From the NCBI GenBank assembly GCA_902563435.1, contig CACEXE010000005.1, positions 22,745 to 86,744 on the forward strand: a stretch of 64,000 bases of DNA, given 5' to 3'. Below are positions 1 to 12,953 of this stretch, one piece after another. Below the pieces are notes generated by a model. It was not told the DNA's origin and did not search any database. It worked only from the letters and a program-made list of their open reading frames with translations. The number at the start of each line of letters is the position of its first letter. Positions within the stretch are counted from its first letter, which is position 1. Both the position numbers and the translations under genes were made by a program. This DNA is from an uncultured Pelagibacteraceae bacterium. Its GTDB lineage: Bacteria; Pseudomonadota; Alphaproteobacteria; Pelagibacterales; Pelagibacteraceae.

Positions 1-15
1 CTGAGCTACCGGCCC
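1..15 (-). tRNA. tRNA-Ile, 5' end only (cut by window edge)
   Basis: Reverse complement GGGCCGGTAGCTCAG is a typical tRNA-Ile 5' acceptor/D-arm, located 3' of the 16S as in standard rRNA operons. Confidence 0.7.
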
Positions 16-120
16 TTTTGTGCAAAAGGAAAAACACTATTTTTAAAAAGAGAAATGAGGACGGTCAACATTAACCTGTTATATTATTTAGATTAAGAAA
101 TAATCCTTAATCATCCTTAG

Positions 121-1593
<1,473 letters not shown>

Positions 1594-1876
1594 TTAAAAA
1601 CGGCGCACACTAGCTTCTATACAAATACTAAGAATAATATTTGTATAATGTTGAAGTGTGTACGACAAATTTTGGTAACCTTAACCGTCCACACTTCTCT
1701 TCTTAAAATATTAACAATTTCAATAGCTAATTGAGCTATAAAGCCCAATAAATAACATTTTTATATGTTGAGTGTGACGCTTATATTGCAAATAATTTAT
1801 AAATCAAGTTTTTAGATAAACAAAATATGTGGTAAAAAGTCATATAAATCAACATTTTTAATCTATCGACGAAATT

Positions 1877-3172
1877 GTGTTAACAAAATTTAAAAGAAAA
1901 ATAAAATCACTTTCGCATATTTTATGGTTAATTTTATTAGTCATAATAATAATTTTTGTAATTATTTTTCAGCAAAAGAATAAAAATTTTCAATATGGAA
2001 GTTTAAAAAAAACTCTTAACAATGTTTACTTCCAAAAAACATTTCAAAAAATAACCTCTGAATTAGAAGATAGATATTCAGAATTTGAGCATATTGTTAG
2101 AGAAGGTGACAATTACGAAAGTATAATTTATGGAATTAAAATATCAGAAAATGAAAAAAAATTATTTCTTGAAACAGTAAAAAAAAATAAAGAAATAAAA
2201 ATTTTAAGACCTAACCAAAAAATTTTTTTTAAAATCGATAATAAAAATCATCCCAAGATAGAAAAATTTGTAATCGAAATTAGCAAAAAAAAAGAGATTT
2301 ATTATGTAAGAGATTATGAAAATAATATTTTTGTTTCAGAAATGCTAGAAAAAAAACTTACTAAAGTTATAGCATACAAAGAAAGCATAATTACTAATAG
2401 CCTTTATCAATCTGCTTTAGATTTAAAAATCAAGCCAAATATCATTATTGAATTTGCAAGGCTATATGGTTTTCAAGTAGATTTTCAAAGAGATATTTGG
2501 AAAAATGACAGTTTTCAAATTATCTATGAAGAATTCTTAAACAAAGATGGAAATGTCATTGAAACTGGCAATATAATATTTGCTAATTTAAATTTACAAA
2601 ATCAAGATAATAAACTTTATAGGCACGAGTATGAAAAAAATAAAATTGATTATTTCGATGAGAATGGAAAAAGTATTAGAAAAACTTTAATGAAAACTCC
2701 AATAAATGGTGCTAGATTGTCATCCTCATTTGGAAAAAGAAAACACCCTATTTTAGGTTTTACAAAAATGCATACTGGAACTGATTTTGCTGCACCTACT
2801 GGTACACCTATACTTGCATCAGGAGATGGTTTGGTAGTTAGAGCTCAGTGGTGTGGAGGTGGAGGAAACTGTGTGAAGATAAAACACAATAGAGTTTATC
2901 AAACTGTTTACGCACATATGTCGAAGTTTGGTAGAGGAATTAAGAAAGGTGCTCGAGTTAAACAAGGTCAAATAATTGGTTATGTTGGGTCAACAGGTCT
3001 CTCTACTGGTCCACATTTACACTATGAAGTTATTGAAAATGGAAGAAAAATAAATTCTCAAAAACTTAAGCTTCCGTCTGGAAAAATATTAAAAGATGAT
3101 CAACGTAAAGTATTCGAAGTAAATAAAATTAAAATTGATGTTCTAAAATCTGATCTAATTTCTAAAATGTAA
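1877..3172 (+). CDS. M23 family metallopeptidase (LysM/OapA-like N-terminal part, C-terminal peptidase M23)
   Basis: Motifs SSSFGKRKHPILGFTKMHTGTDFAAPTGTPILASGDG and GPHLHYEV; N-terminal TM segment; GTG start. Confidence 0.9.
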   Translation: MLTKFKRKIKSLSHILWLILLVIIIIFVIIFQQKNKNFQYGSLKKTLNNVYFQKTFQKITSELEDRYSEFEHIVREGDNYESIIYGIKISENEKKLFLETVKKNKEIKILRPNQKIFFKIDNKNHPKIEKFVIEISKKKEIYYVRDYENNIFVSEMLEKKLTKVIAYKESIITNSLYQSALDLKIKPNIIIEFARLYGFQVDFQRDIWKNDSFQIIYEEFLNKDGNVIETGNIIFANLNLQNQDNKLYRHEYEKNKIDYFDENGKSIRKTLMKTPINGARLSSSFGKRKHPILGFTKMHTGTDFAAPTGTPILASGDGLVVRAQWCGGGGNCVKIKHNRVYQTVYAHMSKFGRGIKKGARVKQGQIIGYVGSTGLSTGPHLHYEVIENGRKINSQKLKLPSGKILKDDQRKVFEVNKIKIDVLKSDLISKM

Positions 3173-3173
3173 T

Positions 3174-3554
3174 TTATTTCGTTGTTGTTTCTTCTACTTC
3201 TTTGTTTTCTGTTTCGTGTTTAACTTGATTATTAGTATCAGAATCCGAGGTATTTTCATTGTGGTTTCTAAACTTTTCTTGAGATGTAAGAATTCTAGAA
3301 AAATGATCTGAGTGCTGCAAGTAGTTCTCAGACAAAATTTTATCCCCATTTGATAGAGCTTCTCTAGCTAGATCATTGTATTTCTCTACAAGTTTTGCAG
3401 CATTTTGATTATTTTTTCCTGGATGTCTTCTTTTAAACGCTGATCCATTGCTAAAATCCCCATTAGGTTTATGTCCATTTCCATTTCTTCTAAATCCTCT
3501 ATCTCCATTTTGCTTGAAGCGACTTCTTCTATTGTTATTTTTGAAATTATTCAT
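3174..3554 (-). CDS. DUF4167 domain-containing protein
   Basis: N-rich/R-rich N-terminus followed by KLVEKYNDLAREALSNGDKILSENYLQHSDHFSRIL, typical of the alphaproteobacterial DUF4167 family next to prmC. Confidence 0.75.
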   Translation of the reverse strand: MNNFKNNNRRSRFKQNGDRGFRRNGNGHKPNGDFSNGSAFKRRHPGKNNQNAAKLVEKYNDLAREALSNGDKILSENYLQHSDHFSRILTSQEKFRNHNENTSDSDTNNQVKHETENKEVEETTTK

Positions 3555-4399
3555 TATTGCAATTTAGTACTTATGATACATCTATCTTTTCCAGATAAAT
3601 CTTTGGATATTTTATTGATATAGAATTTATTATCATTTAGTATTTTTATACATTGTTTCTTTTGTTTGTATCCAATCTCAAGTATTAATTTCCCATTTAT
3701 TTTTAACAATTTTTTACTCTTAAAAATTACTTTTTTTAAATCCCTTAAACCATCAGAACCACCTGATAATGCTAATTTAGGTTCATGGAATTTAATATCA
3801 TTATCTAATCTATTTAATTCAATACTATTTATGTATGGAGGATTAGATACAATTAAATCATAGTTATAAGATTTATATTTGTCAATATCGATATTAATAA
3901 AATTAATCTTATTTTCTAAATGATGTAATTTTGCATTAGTTTTTGCAACATTTAAGGCTTTTATAGATATATCTATAGCTGTTGCTCTACATTTTGGCCT
4001 TTCTTTTAACAAAGAAACTACAATACAACCTGACCCGGTTCCAACATCTAAAATTTTTTTTGACTTATCAATTGGTAAATACTTCAAAGTTTCCTGAATA
4101 ACTAATTCAGTGTCTGGCCTTGGGATCAAAACAGATTTATTTGTTAAAAACTTATGTTTCCAAAAATATTTATAACCTAGAATATATGCCATTGGCTCAT
4201 TTCGATATCTTCTAAATAAATAATTTTTAAATTTTATTATATCTGTATTTTTTAATTTATTATTTGTATTTAATATTATTTCTTCTCTTTTTTTATTAAC
4301 TACTTTAGAAAGTATTAATTCAACATCAAGATATGAATTTTTAATTTTTTTTTTTTTTAAAAAAATCTCACCTTTTTTTAAAATTTGATTGTAATTCAT
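3554..4399 (-). CDS. prmC: Peptide chain release factor N(5)-glutamine methyltransferase
   Basis: SAM-binding DVGTGSGC and NPPY motif; adjacent to prfA. Confidence 0.93.
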   Translation of the reverse strand: MNYNQILKKGEIFLKKKKIKNSYLDVELILSKVVNKKREEIILNTNNKLKNTDIIKFKNYLFRRYRNEPMAYILGYKYFWKHKFLTNKSVLIPRPDTELVIQETLKYLPIDKSKKILDVGTGSGCIVVSLLKERPKCRATAIDISIKALNVAKTNAKLHHLENKINFINIDIDKYKSYNYDLIVSNPPYINSIELNRLDNDIKFHEPKLALSGGSDGLRDLKKVIFKSKKLLKINGKLILEIGYKQKKQCIKILNDNKFYINKISKDLSGKDRCIISTKLQ

Positions 4400-4401
4400 G
4401 T

Positions 4402-5472
4402 TTAAATATTAATGAGTTCATTCTCTTGAGCTTGAATCACTAAATTTTCAATCATCTCATCAAATATTTCACCTTCCATAAATTCAGATAATTTGTGTAA
4501 TGTTAAATTTATTCTATGATCTGTTACTCTTCCTTGTGGAAAGTTATACGTTCTAATTCTTTCTGATCTATCTCCTGTACCAATTTTATTTTTTCTATCT
4601 TTTGATCTTTCTTGATCTCTTTTTTGTCGTTCTAACTCATAAATTCTTGATCTAAGAATTTTTAATCCTTTTTCTTTATTTCTTATTTGCGATTTTTCGT
4701 CTTGCTGACTAACAACTATTCCTGTTGGAATATGTGTAATTCTAACAGCAGAGTCTGTTGTATTTACACTTTGACCGCCTGGTCCACTACTTCTAAATAC
4801 ATCAATTCTTAAATCCTTTTCTTCTATTTTAACATCAACCTCTTCAGCTTCTGGCATAACTGCAACTGTAGCAGCAGATGTATGGACTCTTCCCTGGGTT
4901 TCAGTGTCAGGAACTCTTTGAACTCTGTGAACACCACTCTCATATTTTAAAGAAGAATAAATATTTTTACCTTTTATTGATGCAATAACTTCTTTTAATC
5001 CACCAGCATCACTTTTAGAAATAGATATAACCTCCATTAGCCATTTTTTTTTATGACTTACTTTTTCGTACATTTTAAATAAGTCTGATGCAAATAAACT
5101 CGCCTCTAGTCCTCCTGTTCCAGCTCTTATCTCAATCATCGCATTTTTTGTATCAGCCTCATCTTTAGGTAGCAAAAATAATTTTATTTTTTTTTCATTA
5201 CTTTGATTATTTTTTTCAAGCTCATTTAATTCACTTATAGCTAAATCCTTCATCTCTTTATCTATACCATTATCATTAATTAAATTTTCCAATTCATTTT
5301 TATTTTTTTGAAAGTTAAAATAAGAAACTGCTTCTTTAATAATATCATTTAAATCAGAGTATTCTTTTGACTTTTCTGCAAAAGATTTTTTATCAATTTC
5401 TTGTGAAGATAAATCTTTTTCCAATTTGGAATGTTTTGCTATTAAATCTTGAACTTTAGATAAAGGTATCAT
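4402..5472 (-). CDS. prfA: Peptide chain release factor 1
   Basis: GGQ motif ([21 protein letters not shown]) and RF1 N-terminal domain. Confidence 0.96.
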   Translation of the reverse strand: MIPLSKVQDLIAKHSKLEKDLSSQEIDKKSFAEKSKEYSDLNDIIKEAVSYFNFQKNKNELENLINDNGIDKEMKDLAISELNELEKNNQSNEKKIKLFLLPKDEADTKNAMIEIRAGTGGLEASLFASDLFKMYEKVSHKKKWLMEVISISKSDAGGLKEVIASIKGKNIYSSLKYESGVHRVQRVPDTETQGRVHTSAATVAVMPEAEEVDVKIEEKDLRIDVFRSSGPGGQSVNTTDSAVRITHIPTGIVVSQQDEKSQIRNKEKGLKILRSRIYELERQKRDQERSKDRKNKIGTGDRSERIRTYNFPQGRVTDHRINLTLHKLSEFMEGEIFDEMIENLVIQAQENELINI

Positions 5473-6572
5473 TATTTAGCTTTTTCGATTTCTTCTACTT
5501 TTTCCTCAACTAACCTGACAACTTTGGAAATCATCTCCTCACTTGAAATTTTTTCACTTTCAACTCCATTTAAATAAAGCATATTATTACCTTTTCCTCC
5601 TCCGGTGATACCTATTTCAGTTTGTGCCGCCTCACCTGGTCCATTAACTACACATCCAATTATAGATAAAGAAATGGGAGTTTTTATATGAGATAATCTT
5701 TCTTCTAACTTTTTAACAGTTTCAATTACATTAAAAGCTTGTCTGGCACAAGATGGGCAGGAAATAATTTTTACCCCTCGATTTCGTAAATTAAGTGATT
5801 TAAGTATTTCATTTCCAACTTTTATCTCCTCTACTGGATCGTCAGATAAAGAAACTCTTACAGTATCTCCAATACCGCTCATAAGAAGTGATCCAAAGCC
5901 AATAGAAGATTTTATACTACCAGGTAAAAATGTTCCCGCCTCAGTGATACCTAGATGAAGTGGATAATCAGTAACCTTAGAAAGTTGTCTGTAAGCTTCA
6001 ATAGACAAAAATACATCGGAAGATTTGACACTCACTTTAAATTCATAAAAGTCAAAGTCTTCAATAATACTTATATTTCTTAATGCACTCTCTACTAAAG
6101 CTTCCGGACAAGGTTCTTTATATTTTTCTAATAAGTCTTTTTCTAAAGATCCAGCATTAACACCAATTCTAATTGAACAATTATTATTTTTTGCAGCAGA
6201 AATTACTTCTTTAATTTTTTTTTTATCTCCAATATTTCCAGGGTTAATTCTAAGACAAGCGGCACCACTCTCTGCTGCCTCTATTGCTCTTTTATAGTGA
6301 AAGTGAATGTCAGCAACTATTGGTATAGAAGTATTTTTGATAATATTTCTAAGAGCTTTTGTTGAGTCTTGATCTGGACATGACACTCTCACGATATCAG
6401 CTCCCGCTTCCTCAATACGTTTGATTTGATTTACAGTTTCTTTAATATCTTTTGTTAAAGTATTAGTCATTGATTGAACGGAAATTGGATTATCTCCTCC
6501 AACTTTTACATTGCCAACATTAATTTCTTTTGTTAGTCGTCTTTTTATTTCCCTAAAGGGTCTAATGTTCAT
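5472..6572 (-). CDS. ispG: 4-hydroxy-3-methylbut-2-en-1-yl diphosphate synthase
   Basis: [42 protein letters not shown] motifs. Confidence 0.96.
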   Translation of the reverse strand: MNIRPFREIKRRLTKEINVGNVKVGGDNPISVQSMTNTLTKDIKETVNQIKRIEEAGADIVRVSCPDQDSTKALRNIIKNTSIPIVADIHFHYKRAIEAAESGAACLRINPGNIGDKKKIKEVISAAKNNNCSIRIGVNAGSLEKDLLEKYKEPCPEALVESALRNISIIEDFDFYEFKVSVKSSDVFLSIEAYRQLSKVTDYPLHLGITEAGTFLPGSIKSSIGFGSLLMSGIGDTVRVSLSDDPVEEIKVGNEILKSLNLRNRGVKIISCPSCARQAFNVIETVKKLEERLSHIKTPISLSIIGCVVNGPGEAAQTEIGITGGGKGNNMLYLNGVESEKISSEEMISKVVRLVEEKVEEIEKAK

Positions 6573-6575
6573 AAA

Positions 6576-7787
6576 TTATTTATTTAATTTAAATTCTTTG
6601 TGCAGAGAAGATATGGCTTTTCGTACATTCTTTTTATCTATCAACACAGAAATTTTTATTTCTGATGTAGATATTACTTGAATGTTTATTTTTTGATTAG
6701 CAAGAGACTGAAACATTCTATAAGTAACTCCAGGAGTAGTTACCATTCCAACTCCAATTATTGATACTTTTGAAACATTCTTGTCAAACATCAAATCTCT
6801 AAAATTTATTTTTTTATTTTGCAAAATAATTTTTTTTGTTTTGCTTAAATCATCTGACTTTATTGTGAAGGTTAAGTCAGTTTCTTTACCATTAGCAGAA
6901 ATATTTTGAACTACCATATCTACATTAATGGAATTTTCTGATAAAGGTTTAAAAATTGATGCCGCAATACCTGGTTTGTCCCTTACGCCTAAAAGAGTCA
7001 CTTTAGCATCATTAATTGTATTTGAAATACCAGTTATAATCTTATTATTTATTATATTTTTTCTTTTTGTAATTAAAGTGCCATCATTATCTGTAAAGGA
7101 AGATCTCACCTCTATATCTACCCTATTCAACCTTGCATCTTGAATGGAATGAGGTTGCATAACTTTAGCTCCAAGAGAAGCCATTTCTAGCATTTCTTCA
7201 TAAGATATAACTTTTATTTTTTTTGCTGACTTAAGTTTATTTGGATCTGTAGAATAAACACCATCCACATCTGTATATATTATACATTTTTCAGCTTCGA
7301 AAAATTTTGCAAACATAATTGCACTAGCATCTGTACCACCTCTACCAATAGTGGTTATTCTGTTTTTATTATTAATACCTTGAAATCCTGTAATTATAGG
7401 TATCCCCCCTTTTTTTAAATAACTTATGATTTGATTCTTGTTAATTTTGCTAATTCTTGAAAATTTATACTTTCCATCAGTAATGATCGGGATTTGCCAT
7501 GACATCCAAGATCTTGAATTGAAGCCTTTATTAATTAATTCTCCAGAAATTAAAGCGCAGGATACTTGTTCTCCCGATGAAACCAAAACATCATACTCTG
7601 AGTCTGCAAAATTTTTACTAATTTTTTTGGATAAATTGATTAAATTATTTGTCACACCACTCATTGCAGAGGAAAGTACAATTACATTGTATTTTTTTTT
7701 ATATTTAGCAATAATTTTTGCAACTTTTTTAATTCTATCAGTTGTACCAACTGAAGTACCCCCAAATTTTAATACAATTATTTTCAT
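6576..7787 (-). CDS. lysC: Aspartate kinase
   Basis: VLKFGGTSVG, GRGGTDASA, ACT domains. Confidence 0.95.
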   Translation of the reverse strand: MKIIVLKFGGTSVGTTDRIKKVAKIIAKYKKKYNVIVLSSAMSGVTNNLINLSKKISKNFADSEYDVLVSSGEQVSCALISGELINKGFNSRSWMSWQIPIITDGKYKFSRISKINKNQIISYLKKGGIPIITGFQGINNKNRITTIGRGGTDASAIMFAKFFEAEKCIIYTDVDGVYSTDPNKLKSAKKIKVISYEEMLEMASLGAKVMQPHSIQDARLNRVDIEVRSSFTDNDGTLITKRKNIINNKIITGISNTINDAKVTLLGVRDKPGIAASIFKPLSENSINVDMVVQNISANGKETDLTFTIKSDDLSKTKKIILQNKKINFRDLMFDKNVSKVSIIGVGMVTTPGVTYRMFQSLANQKINIQVISTSEIKISVLIDKKNVRKAISSLHKEFKLNK

Positions 7788-7819
7788 TGATAATTTTTTT
7801 TAATATAAATTAAAATATA

Positions 7820-8584
7820 TTGATAAAATACATCTTGATTGTAATGTCAATAACAATGAAAAATAACACAATAAACAAAAAAGAAATAGAAAAATTTTCA
7901 AAAATAGCTGAAGAATGGTGGGATCCTAATGGAAAATTTAAGCCATTGCATAAATTTAACCCTATCAGAATAAAATATATAAGAGATACAATTTTATCTG
8001 AATTTAAAATTAAAAAAAAATATGAGCCATTTAAAGGATTAAGTATTTTAGATATTGGATGTGGTGGTGGATTGCTCTCAGAACCTATGGCAAAACTTGG
8101 AGCAGATGTTGTTGGAATAGATGCTTCTATTAAAAATATACAAGTAGCTAAGTATCATTTAAAAAAAAGTAAACTTAAAATTCAATATTATAATTCTTCT
8201 CCTGAAAATTTAAAAATTAAGAAAAGATTTGATATAATTTTGAATATGGAAATTGTTGAACATGTTGAGGATATTGATTTTTTTATTAAAGAAAGTTCAA
8301 AGTTTTTAAAAAAATCAGGTATAATGTTCATAGCTACCTTAAACAAAACACTTAAATCATATTTATTTGCAATTGTAGGAGCTGAGTATGTTTTAAAGTG
8401 GCTTCCAATAGGTACTCACGATTGGGAAAAATTTGTTAAACCTGATTATTTAACAAATATTTGTAAAAAAAATTCATTAAAATTAAAAAAAATTGATGGA
8501 ATGACTTTTAATCCCATCTTAAATAAATGGTCAGTCACATCTGATAAATCTGTAAATTATATTTCAGAATTCCAAAAATTTTAA
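7820..8584 (+). CDS. ubiG: Ubiquinone biosynthesis 3-O-methyltransferase (the start may be a downstream ATG)
   Basis: EEWWDPNGKFKPLHKFNPIRIKYI and DIGCGGGLLSEPMAKLGADVVGID motifs. Confidence 0.93.
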   Translation: MIKYILIVMSITMKNNTINKKEIEKFSKIAEEWWDPNGKFKPLHKFNPIRIKYIRDTILSEFKIKKKYEPFKGLSILDIGCGGGLLSEPMAKLGADVVGIDASIKNIQVAKYHLKKSKLKIQYYNSSPENLKIKKRFDIILNMEIVEHVEDIDFFIKESSKFLKKSGIMFIATLNKTLKSYLFAIVGAEYVLKWLPIGTHDWEKFVKPDYLTNICKKNSLKLKKIDGMTFNPILNKWSVTSDKSVNYISEFQKF

Positions 8585-9006
8585 TTTTTATCGTCGTCAA
8601 TCCAGGGTATAATATCAGTTTCTATACCTTCTTCTCTTAATTCCTTAACATCTTTAAGAGAAGCACTCCCATAAATACCTTTTTTTTGTTTCTTTTTGTC
8701 ATAATGAATTGATCTTGCTTTATATGTAAAATTTTCTCCAACATACTCAAAATTATCTTTTACAAATTTTTTGTAGTCAGAAAGTTTTTTTCTTACATCT
8801 TTGTATTTTTTTATTTCTTTTAAGTTTTCTTTTTTCTTAGTATTCAATAAATTAGGGGACATCAAGGACTTTTGAACATTTATTGATTCACAGAATTGAC
8901 AATTTAAAAGTTTTAATTTGAGCAACCTGTCGTATTCATTTGAGGCGCTAAACCAGCTTTCGAATTCTCTCTTACAATCTTTACATTTTAACAAATACTT
9001 GATCAT
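8581..9006 (-). CDS. DUF1178 family protein
   Basis: N-terminal CxxC zinc-ribbon-like IKYLLKCKDCKREFESWFSASNEYDRL, characteristic of DUF1178. Confidence 0.8.
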   Translation of the reverse strand: MIKYLLKCKDCKREFESWFSASNEYDRLLKLKLLNCQFCESINVQKSLMSPNLLNTKKKENLKEIKKYKDVRKKLSDYKKFVKDNFEYVGENFTYKARSIHYDKKKQKKGIYGSASLKDVKELREEGIETDIIPWIDDDKN

Positions 9007-9046
9007 GATTTTTATTTAAATATTAATCTGTGAAATTTCAATATAG

Positions 9047-10348
9047 TTAAGTCCTATAATCAGCATTAATTTCAATATATTTTTTTGTTAAATCCATTGT
9101 GTAAGACTTAAATTTTTTAATTCCTTGACCAATATCAACCTCTATTTCAATTAATTGACCTTTCATGTATTCCATAACTTTTTCTTCGTCATAAGATTTG
9201 TATACAGATCCTTTGTGATAAATTTTATGATGTCCAAAAGAAATAGATAATTTTTTCTCATTAATTTTAGAGTCACTGTTTCCAATTGCCATAGCTACTC
9301 TACCCCAGTTTGGATCTTCTCCTGCAATTGCTGTCTTAACTAATAATGAGTTTGCTATTTTAAAAGATATATTTTTTGCATCTTTTTCAGTTCTACAATT
9401 AATACAATTAATAGAAATAAATTTAGAAGCTCCTTCTCCGTCAGAAACAACTTGCTTAGCTAAATTTAATAAAACGTCATGAACTGCCTTGTTAAAATTT
9501 TTAAGTTTAGTATCACTATATTTTTTAATTTCTGAATGATTAACTTTATTTGTTGAAAATATAGAAACCATATCATTTGTACTTGTGTCACCATCACATG
9601 AAATTGCATTAAATGTTGTCTTAATGTTATTTTTTAAGACATCATTTAAAACTGATGAGGATAAAGTTGCATCAGTGAATATATAACCCAATGTAGTTGC
9701 CATATTTGGATAAATCATGCCTGAGCCTTTTGCAATTCCATAAATTTTTATTGTTGATGAACCAATTTTTGTTTCGGACATTGATAATTTTGGTTTTAAA
9801 TCTGTTGTGATTATGCCCATTGCAGCTTTCATCCAGATTAACTTATTTTGTGTATATTTTATTTTCTCAACCAATTCTGGTAATGAGGTTTTAATTTTTT
9901 CTACTGGAAATTTCTCTCCTATAGTACCTGTACAACCAAAAAGTATTTCTTTTGAAGAAATTTGTTTCGGAGTATCTTCATCTCTTTTCTGTATCTCAGT
10001 TAATTTTGAGGATAAGTCTAAAGAAATTTTCCTCAATGCATCATAGCCTTCTAAACCTGTTAATGCATTGGCATTTCTAGTGTTAACTAATAATGCAAAT
10101 ATTTTTTTTGCTTTAATTTTTTTATTCCATTTTAGATTTTCTGATATTAACTTTGATTGGGTATATACAGAGGCATAATTTGCACCATCTCTAAAATAAA
10201 ATAAAACCAAATCATCTCTCTTAAATTTATATAAGCCGGCACTGACTGCAGAAATTGAAACGCCATCAATATGATCTAAATCCTGAAAATCAACAATTTT
10301 AGAGCTTTGACTGCTAGTTTTAATAAAATTGTTTATGTTAAATTTCAT
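9047..10348 (-). CDS. argJ: Bifunctional glutamate N-acetyltransferase / amino-acid acetyltransferase
   Basis: ATTLGYIFTDA, SCDGDTSTNDM, GEDPNWGRVAMAIG motifs. Confidence 0.95.
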   Translation of the reverse strand: MKFNINNFIKTSSQSSKIVDFQDLDHIDGVSISAVSAGLYKFKRDDLVLFYFRDGANYASVYTQSKLISENLKWNKKIKAKKIFALLVNTRNANALTGLEGYDALRKISLDLSSKLTEIQKRDEDTPKQISSKEILFGCTGTIGEKFPVEKIKTSLPELVEKIKYTQNKLIWMKAAMGIITTDLKPKLSMSETKIGSSTIKIYGIAKGSGMIYPNMATTLGYIFTDATLSSSVLNDVLKNNIKTTFNAISCDGDTSTNDMVSIFSTNKVNHSEIKKYSDTKLKNFNKAVHDVLLNLAKQVVSDGEGASKFISINCINCRTEKDAKNISFKIANSLLVKTAIAGEDPNWGRVAMAIGNSDSKINEKKLSISFGHHKIYHKGSVYKSYDEEKVMEYMKGQLIEIEVDIGQGIKKFKSYTMDLTKKYIEINADYRT

Positions 10349-10406
10349 GATATTTAAAATAATTAATTAATTACTATATATTTCTAATATTTAATTTTAT
10401 ATCAAA

Positions 10407-12953
10407 ATGTTCAACCCACTTAATATATTTTCAAAGCTTATTAAAAGCGGAAATGAAAAGGAACTAGGCCGGATTCAACAAATAGTCAATAAAGTTAATC
10501 TTTTAGAAAAAGATTTAGAAAATTTATCTGACGAAATGTTCCCAAAAAAAACCGATAAACTAATTGAAGAAATTAAAAATGGTAAAAGTTTAAACGAAGT
10601 ATTGCCTGAAGCTTTCTCAATGGTGAGAGAAGCATCTAAGAGAATTAGAAATGAAAGACACTTTGATGTTCAGCTTATTGGTGGTGTTGTAATACATGAG
10701 AATAAAATTGCAGAAATGAAAACTGGAGAAGGTAAAACGTTAACCATAGCTCTTGCAGCTTTCCTTAATGCCCTAGAAAAAAAAGGTGTCCATATAGTAA
10801 CTGTAAATGATTATTTGGCTAAGAGAGATAGCGAGAATATGGGAAAGATTTATGAGTTTTTAGGTTTAACCTGTGGATATATTAATACTGGGCAAGATGA
10901 TTTGGAGAGAAAAGAAAATTATTCAAAAGATATAACTTATTCTACCAATAGTGAATTAGGCTTTGATTATTTAAGAGATAACATGAAATTTTCAAAAGTA
11001 TCCATGGTTCAAAGAGAACATAATTATGCTATTGTTGACGAAATTGATTCCTGTTTAATTGATGAGGCTAGAACACCTCTAATAATTTCAGGAGCAACAG
11101 AAGATAAAACAAATCAATATATAGCCATTGATAAACTTGTGAAAAATTTAAAAGAAGAGGATTTTGAAATAGATGAAAAAGATAGAAATATTTTATTAAC
11201 TAATAAAGGTGTGGATAATGTTGAAAATATATTTTCAAATGCTGGAATACTTAAAAATAAAAATTTTTATGATCCAGAAAACCTACATATTGTTCATTTA
11301 GTTAATCAATCATTACGTGCAATCCATCTTTTTCAGAATGGTAGAGACTACATTGTAAAAGATGGGCAAATAATAATAATTGATGAACAAACAGGTAGAC
11401 AATTACCCGGGAGAAGGTTTGGTGATGGTCTTCATCAAAGTCTAGAGGCAAAAGAAAATTTAACAATTAATGCTGAAAATCAAACTTTAGCATCAATTAC
11501 CTACCAAAATTTCTTCAAGCTTTATAAAAAAATAGCTGGATGTACTGGTACCGCATTAACAGAGTCAGAAGAGTTTTTTGAAATTTATAATCTACCAGTA
11601 GTATCAATCCCTACTAATAAGCAGATGATCAGAAAAGATTCGAACGATCAAATATTTAGGACTAGTAAAGAAAAAGATGAAGCAATAATTAGTAAGATTG
11701 TTGAATGTAACGCAAAAGGACAACCATTATTAGTTTTCACTTCAAGTATAAATAAATCTGAACACTTCTCAAATCTATTGGATAAAAAAAATATAAAACA
11801 TACAGTTTTAAATGCGAAAAATCACCAAAGAGAAGCTGAAATCATTGCAGATGCAGGAAAAAGAAACTCAATAATTATTACGACAAGTATTTCAGGAAGA
11901 GGCGTTGACATCAAATTAGGAGGTCAGGATGAGAGAGATAAAGTTGAAATAAAAAAATTGGGAGGGTTGTTTGTTATTGGCACAGAAAGGATGGAAAGTA
12001 GGAGAGTAGACAATCAAGCTAGAGGAAGATCGGGAAGACAAGGTGACGAAGGTAGCTCTATATTCTACGTGAGCTTAGAAGACGATTTAATGAGAATATT
12101 TGGATCTGAGTCCATGAATAATATACTTGAAAAACTTGGGCTTAAAGATGGAGAAAGTATAGACCATCCATGGATAAATAAAGCGTTAGAAAGAGCACAA
12201 CAAAAAGTTGAAGCAAGAAATTTTGATATTAGAAAAACTCTTTTGAAGTTTGACAATGTTTTAAACGATCAAAGACAAGTGATATTTTCACAAAGAAATG
12301 AAGTAATAGAAAATAAAGATTCTAAGCAATATTCTGAAAATTTTCTAGATGAAATTATTGATGATTTGAAACTTAAGAAAACCAAAAAGTTAGCCAATGC
12401 AGGATCAAATGAGATCAATATGCAATTAAAATCCTTATTTGGAAAATCATTTGAAGAAAGTGAAATTAATGAATTAGTTAATCTTGAAAATAAGGCATTT
12501 GAGGAAAAAATAAAAAATAAATTTAAAAGTTCAAGGGAAGAGAGAATAAAAATGTTAAATGAAGAACAATATAATGAAATAGAAAAAAGAATTTTTTTAC
12601 AACTAATTGATCAAAATTGGAAATTACATATTCAATATTTAGAACAATTAAGACAAGTCATTGGTTTAAGATCTTATGGACAAAGAGATCCTTTGGTAGA
12701 ATATAAGAAAGAGGCGTTTACACTTTTTGAAAATTTATTAAATAAACTGAAGTATGATTTAATTACAATTTTATTTAATTTAAAACTTATAGAGAAAAAT
12801 GATAATCAAAATGACATTCAAAATGAGAATAGTATAAACACAAAAAATAATCCAAAATGCTTACTTGTAAAAAATAGAGAAGTTAAAATTTCTAGAAACG
12901 AAAGATGTGAGGCAACAGGGAAAAAATTCAAACATTGTTGTGGTGCTTTATAA
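10407..12953 (+). CDS. secA: Preprotein translocase subunit SecA
   Basis: MKTGEGKTL, GFDYLRDNM, VDEIDSCLIDEARTPLIISG, C-terminal zinc-binding-like tail (CEATGKKFKHCCGAL). Confidence 0.97.
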   Translation: MFNPLNIFSKLIKSGNEKELGRIQQIVNKVNLLEKDLENLSDEMFPKKTDKLIEEIKNGKSLNEVLPEAFSMVREASKRIRNERHFDVQLIGGVVIHENKIAEMKTGEGKTLTIALAAFLNALEKKGVHIVTVNDYLAKRDSENMGKIYEFLGLTCGYINTGQDDLERKENYSKDITYSTNSELGFDYLRDNMKFSKVSMVQREHNYAIVDEIDSCLIDEARTPLIISGATEDKTNQYIAIDKLVKNLKEEDFEIDEKDRNILLTNKGVDNVENIFSNAGILKNKNFYDPENLHIVHLVNQSLRAIHLFQNGRDYIVKDGQIIIIDEQTGRQLPGRRFGDGLHQSLEAKENLTINAENQTLASITYQNFFKLYKKIAGCTGTALTESEEFFEIYNLPVVSIPTNKQMIRKDSNDQIFRTSKEKDEAIISKIVECNAKGQPLLVFTSSINKSEHFSNLLDKKNIKHTVLNAKNHQREAEIIADAGKRNSIIITTSISGRGVDIKLGGQDERDKVEIKKLGGLFVIGTERMESRRVDNQARGRSGRQGDEGSSIFYVSLEDDLMRIFGSESMNNILEKLGLKDGESIDHPWINKALERAQQKVEARNFDIRKTLLKFDNVLNDQRQVIFSQRNEVIENKDSKQYSENFLDEIIDDLKLKKTKKLANAGSNEINMQLKSLFGKSFEESEINELVNLENKAFEEKIKNKFKSSREERIKMLNEEQYNEIEKRIFLQLIDQNWKLHIQYLEQLRQVIGLRSYGQRDPLVEYKKEAFTLFENLLNKLKYDLITILFNLKLIEKNDNQNDIQNENSINTKNNPKCLLVKNREVKISRNERCEATGKKFKHCCGAL

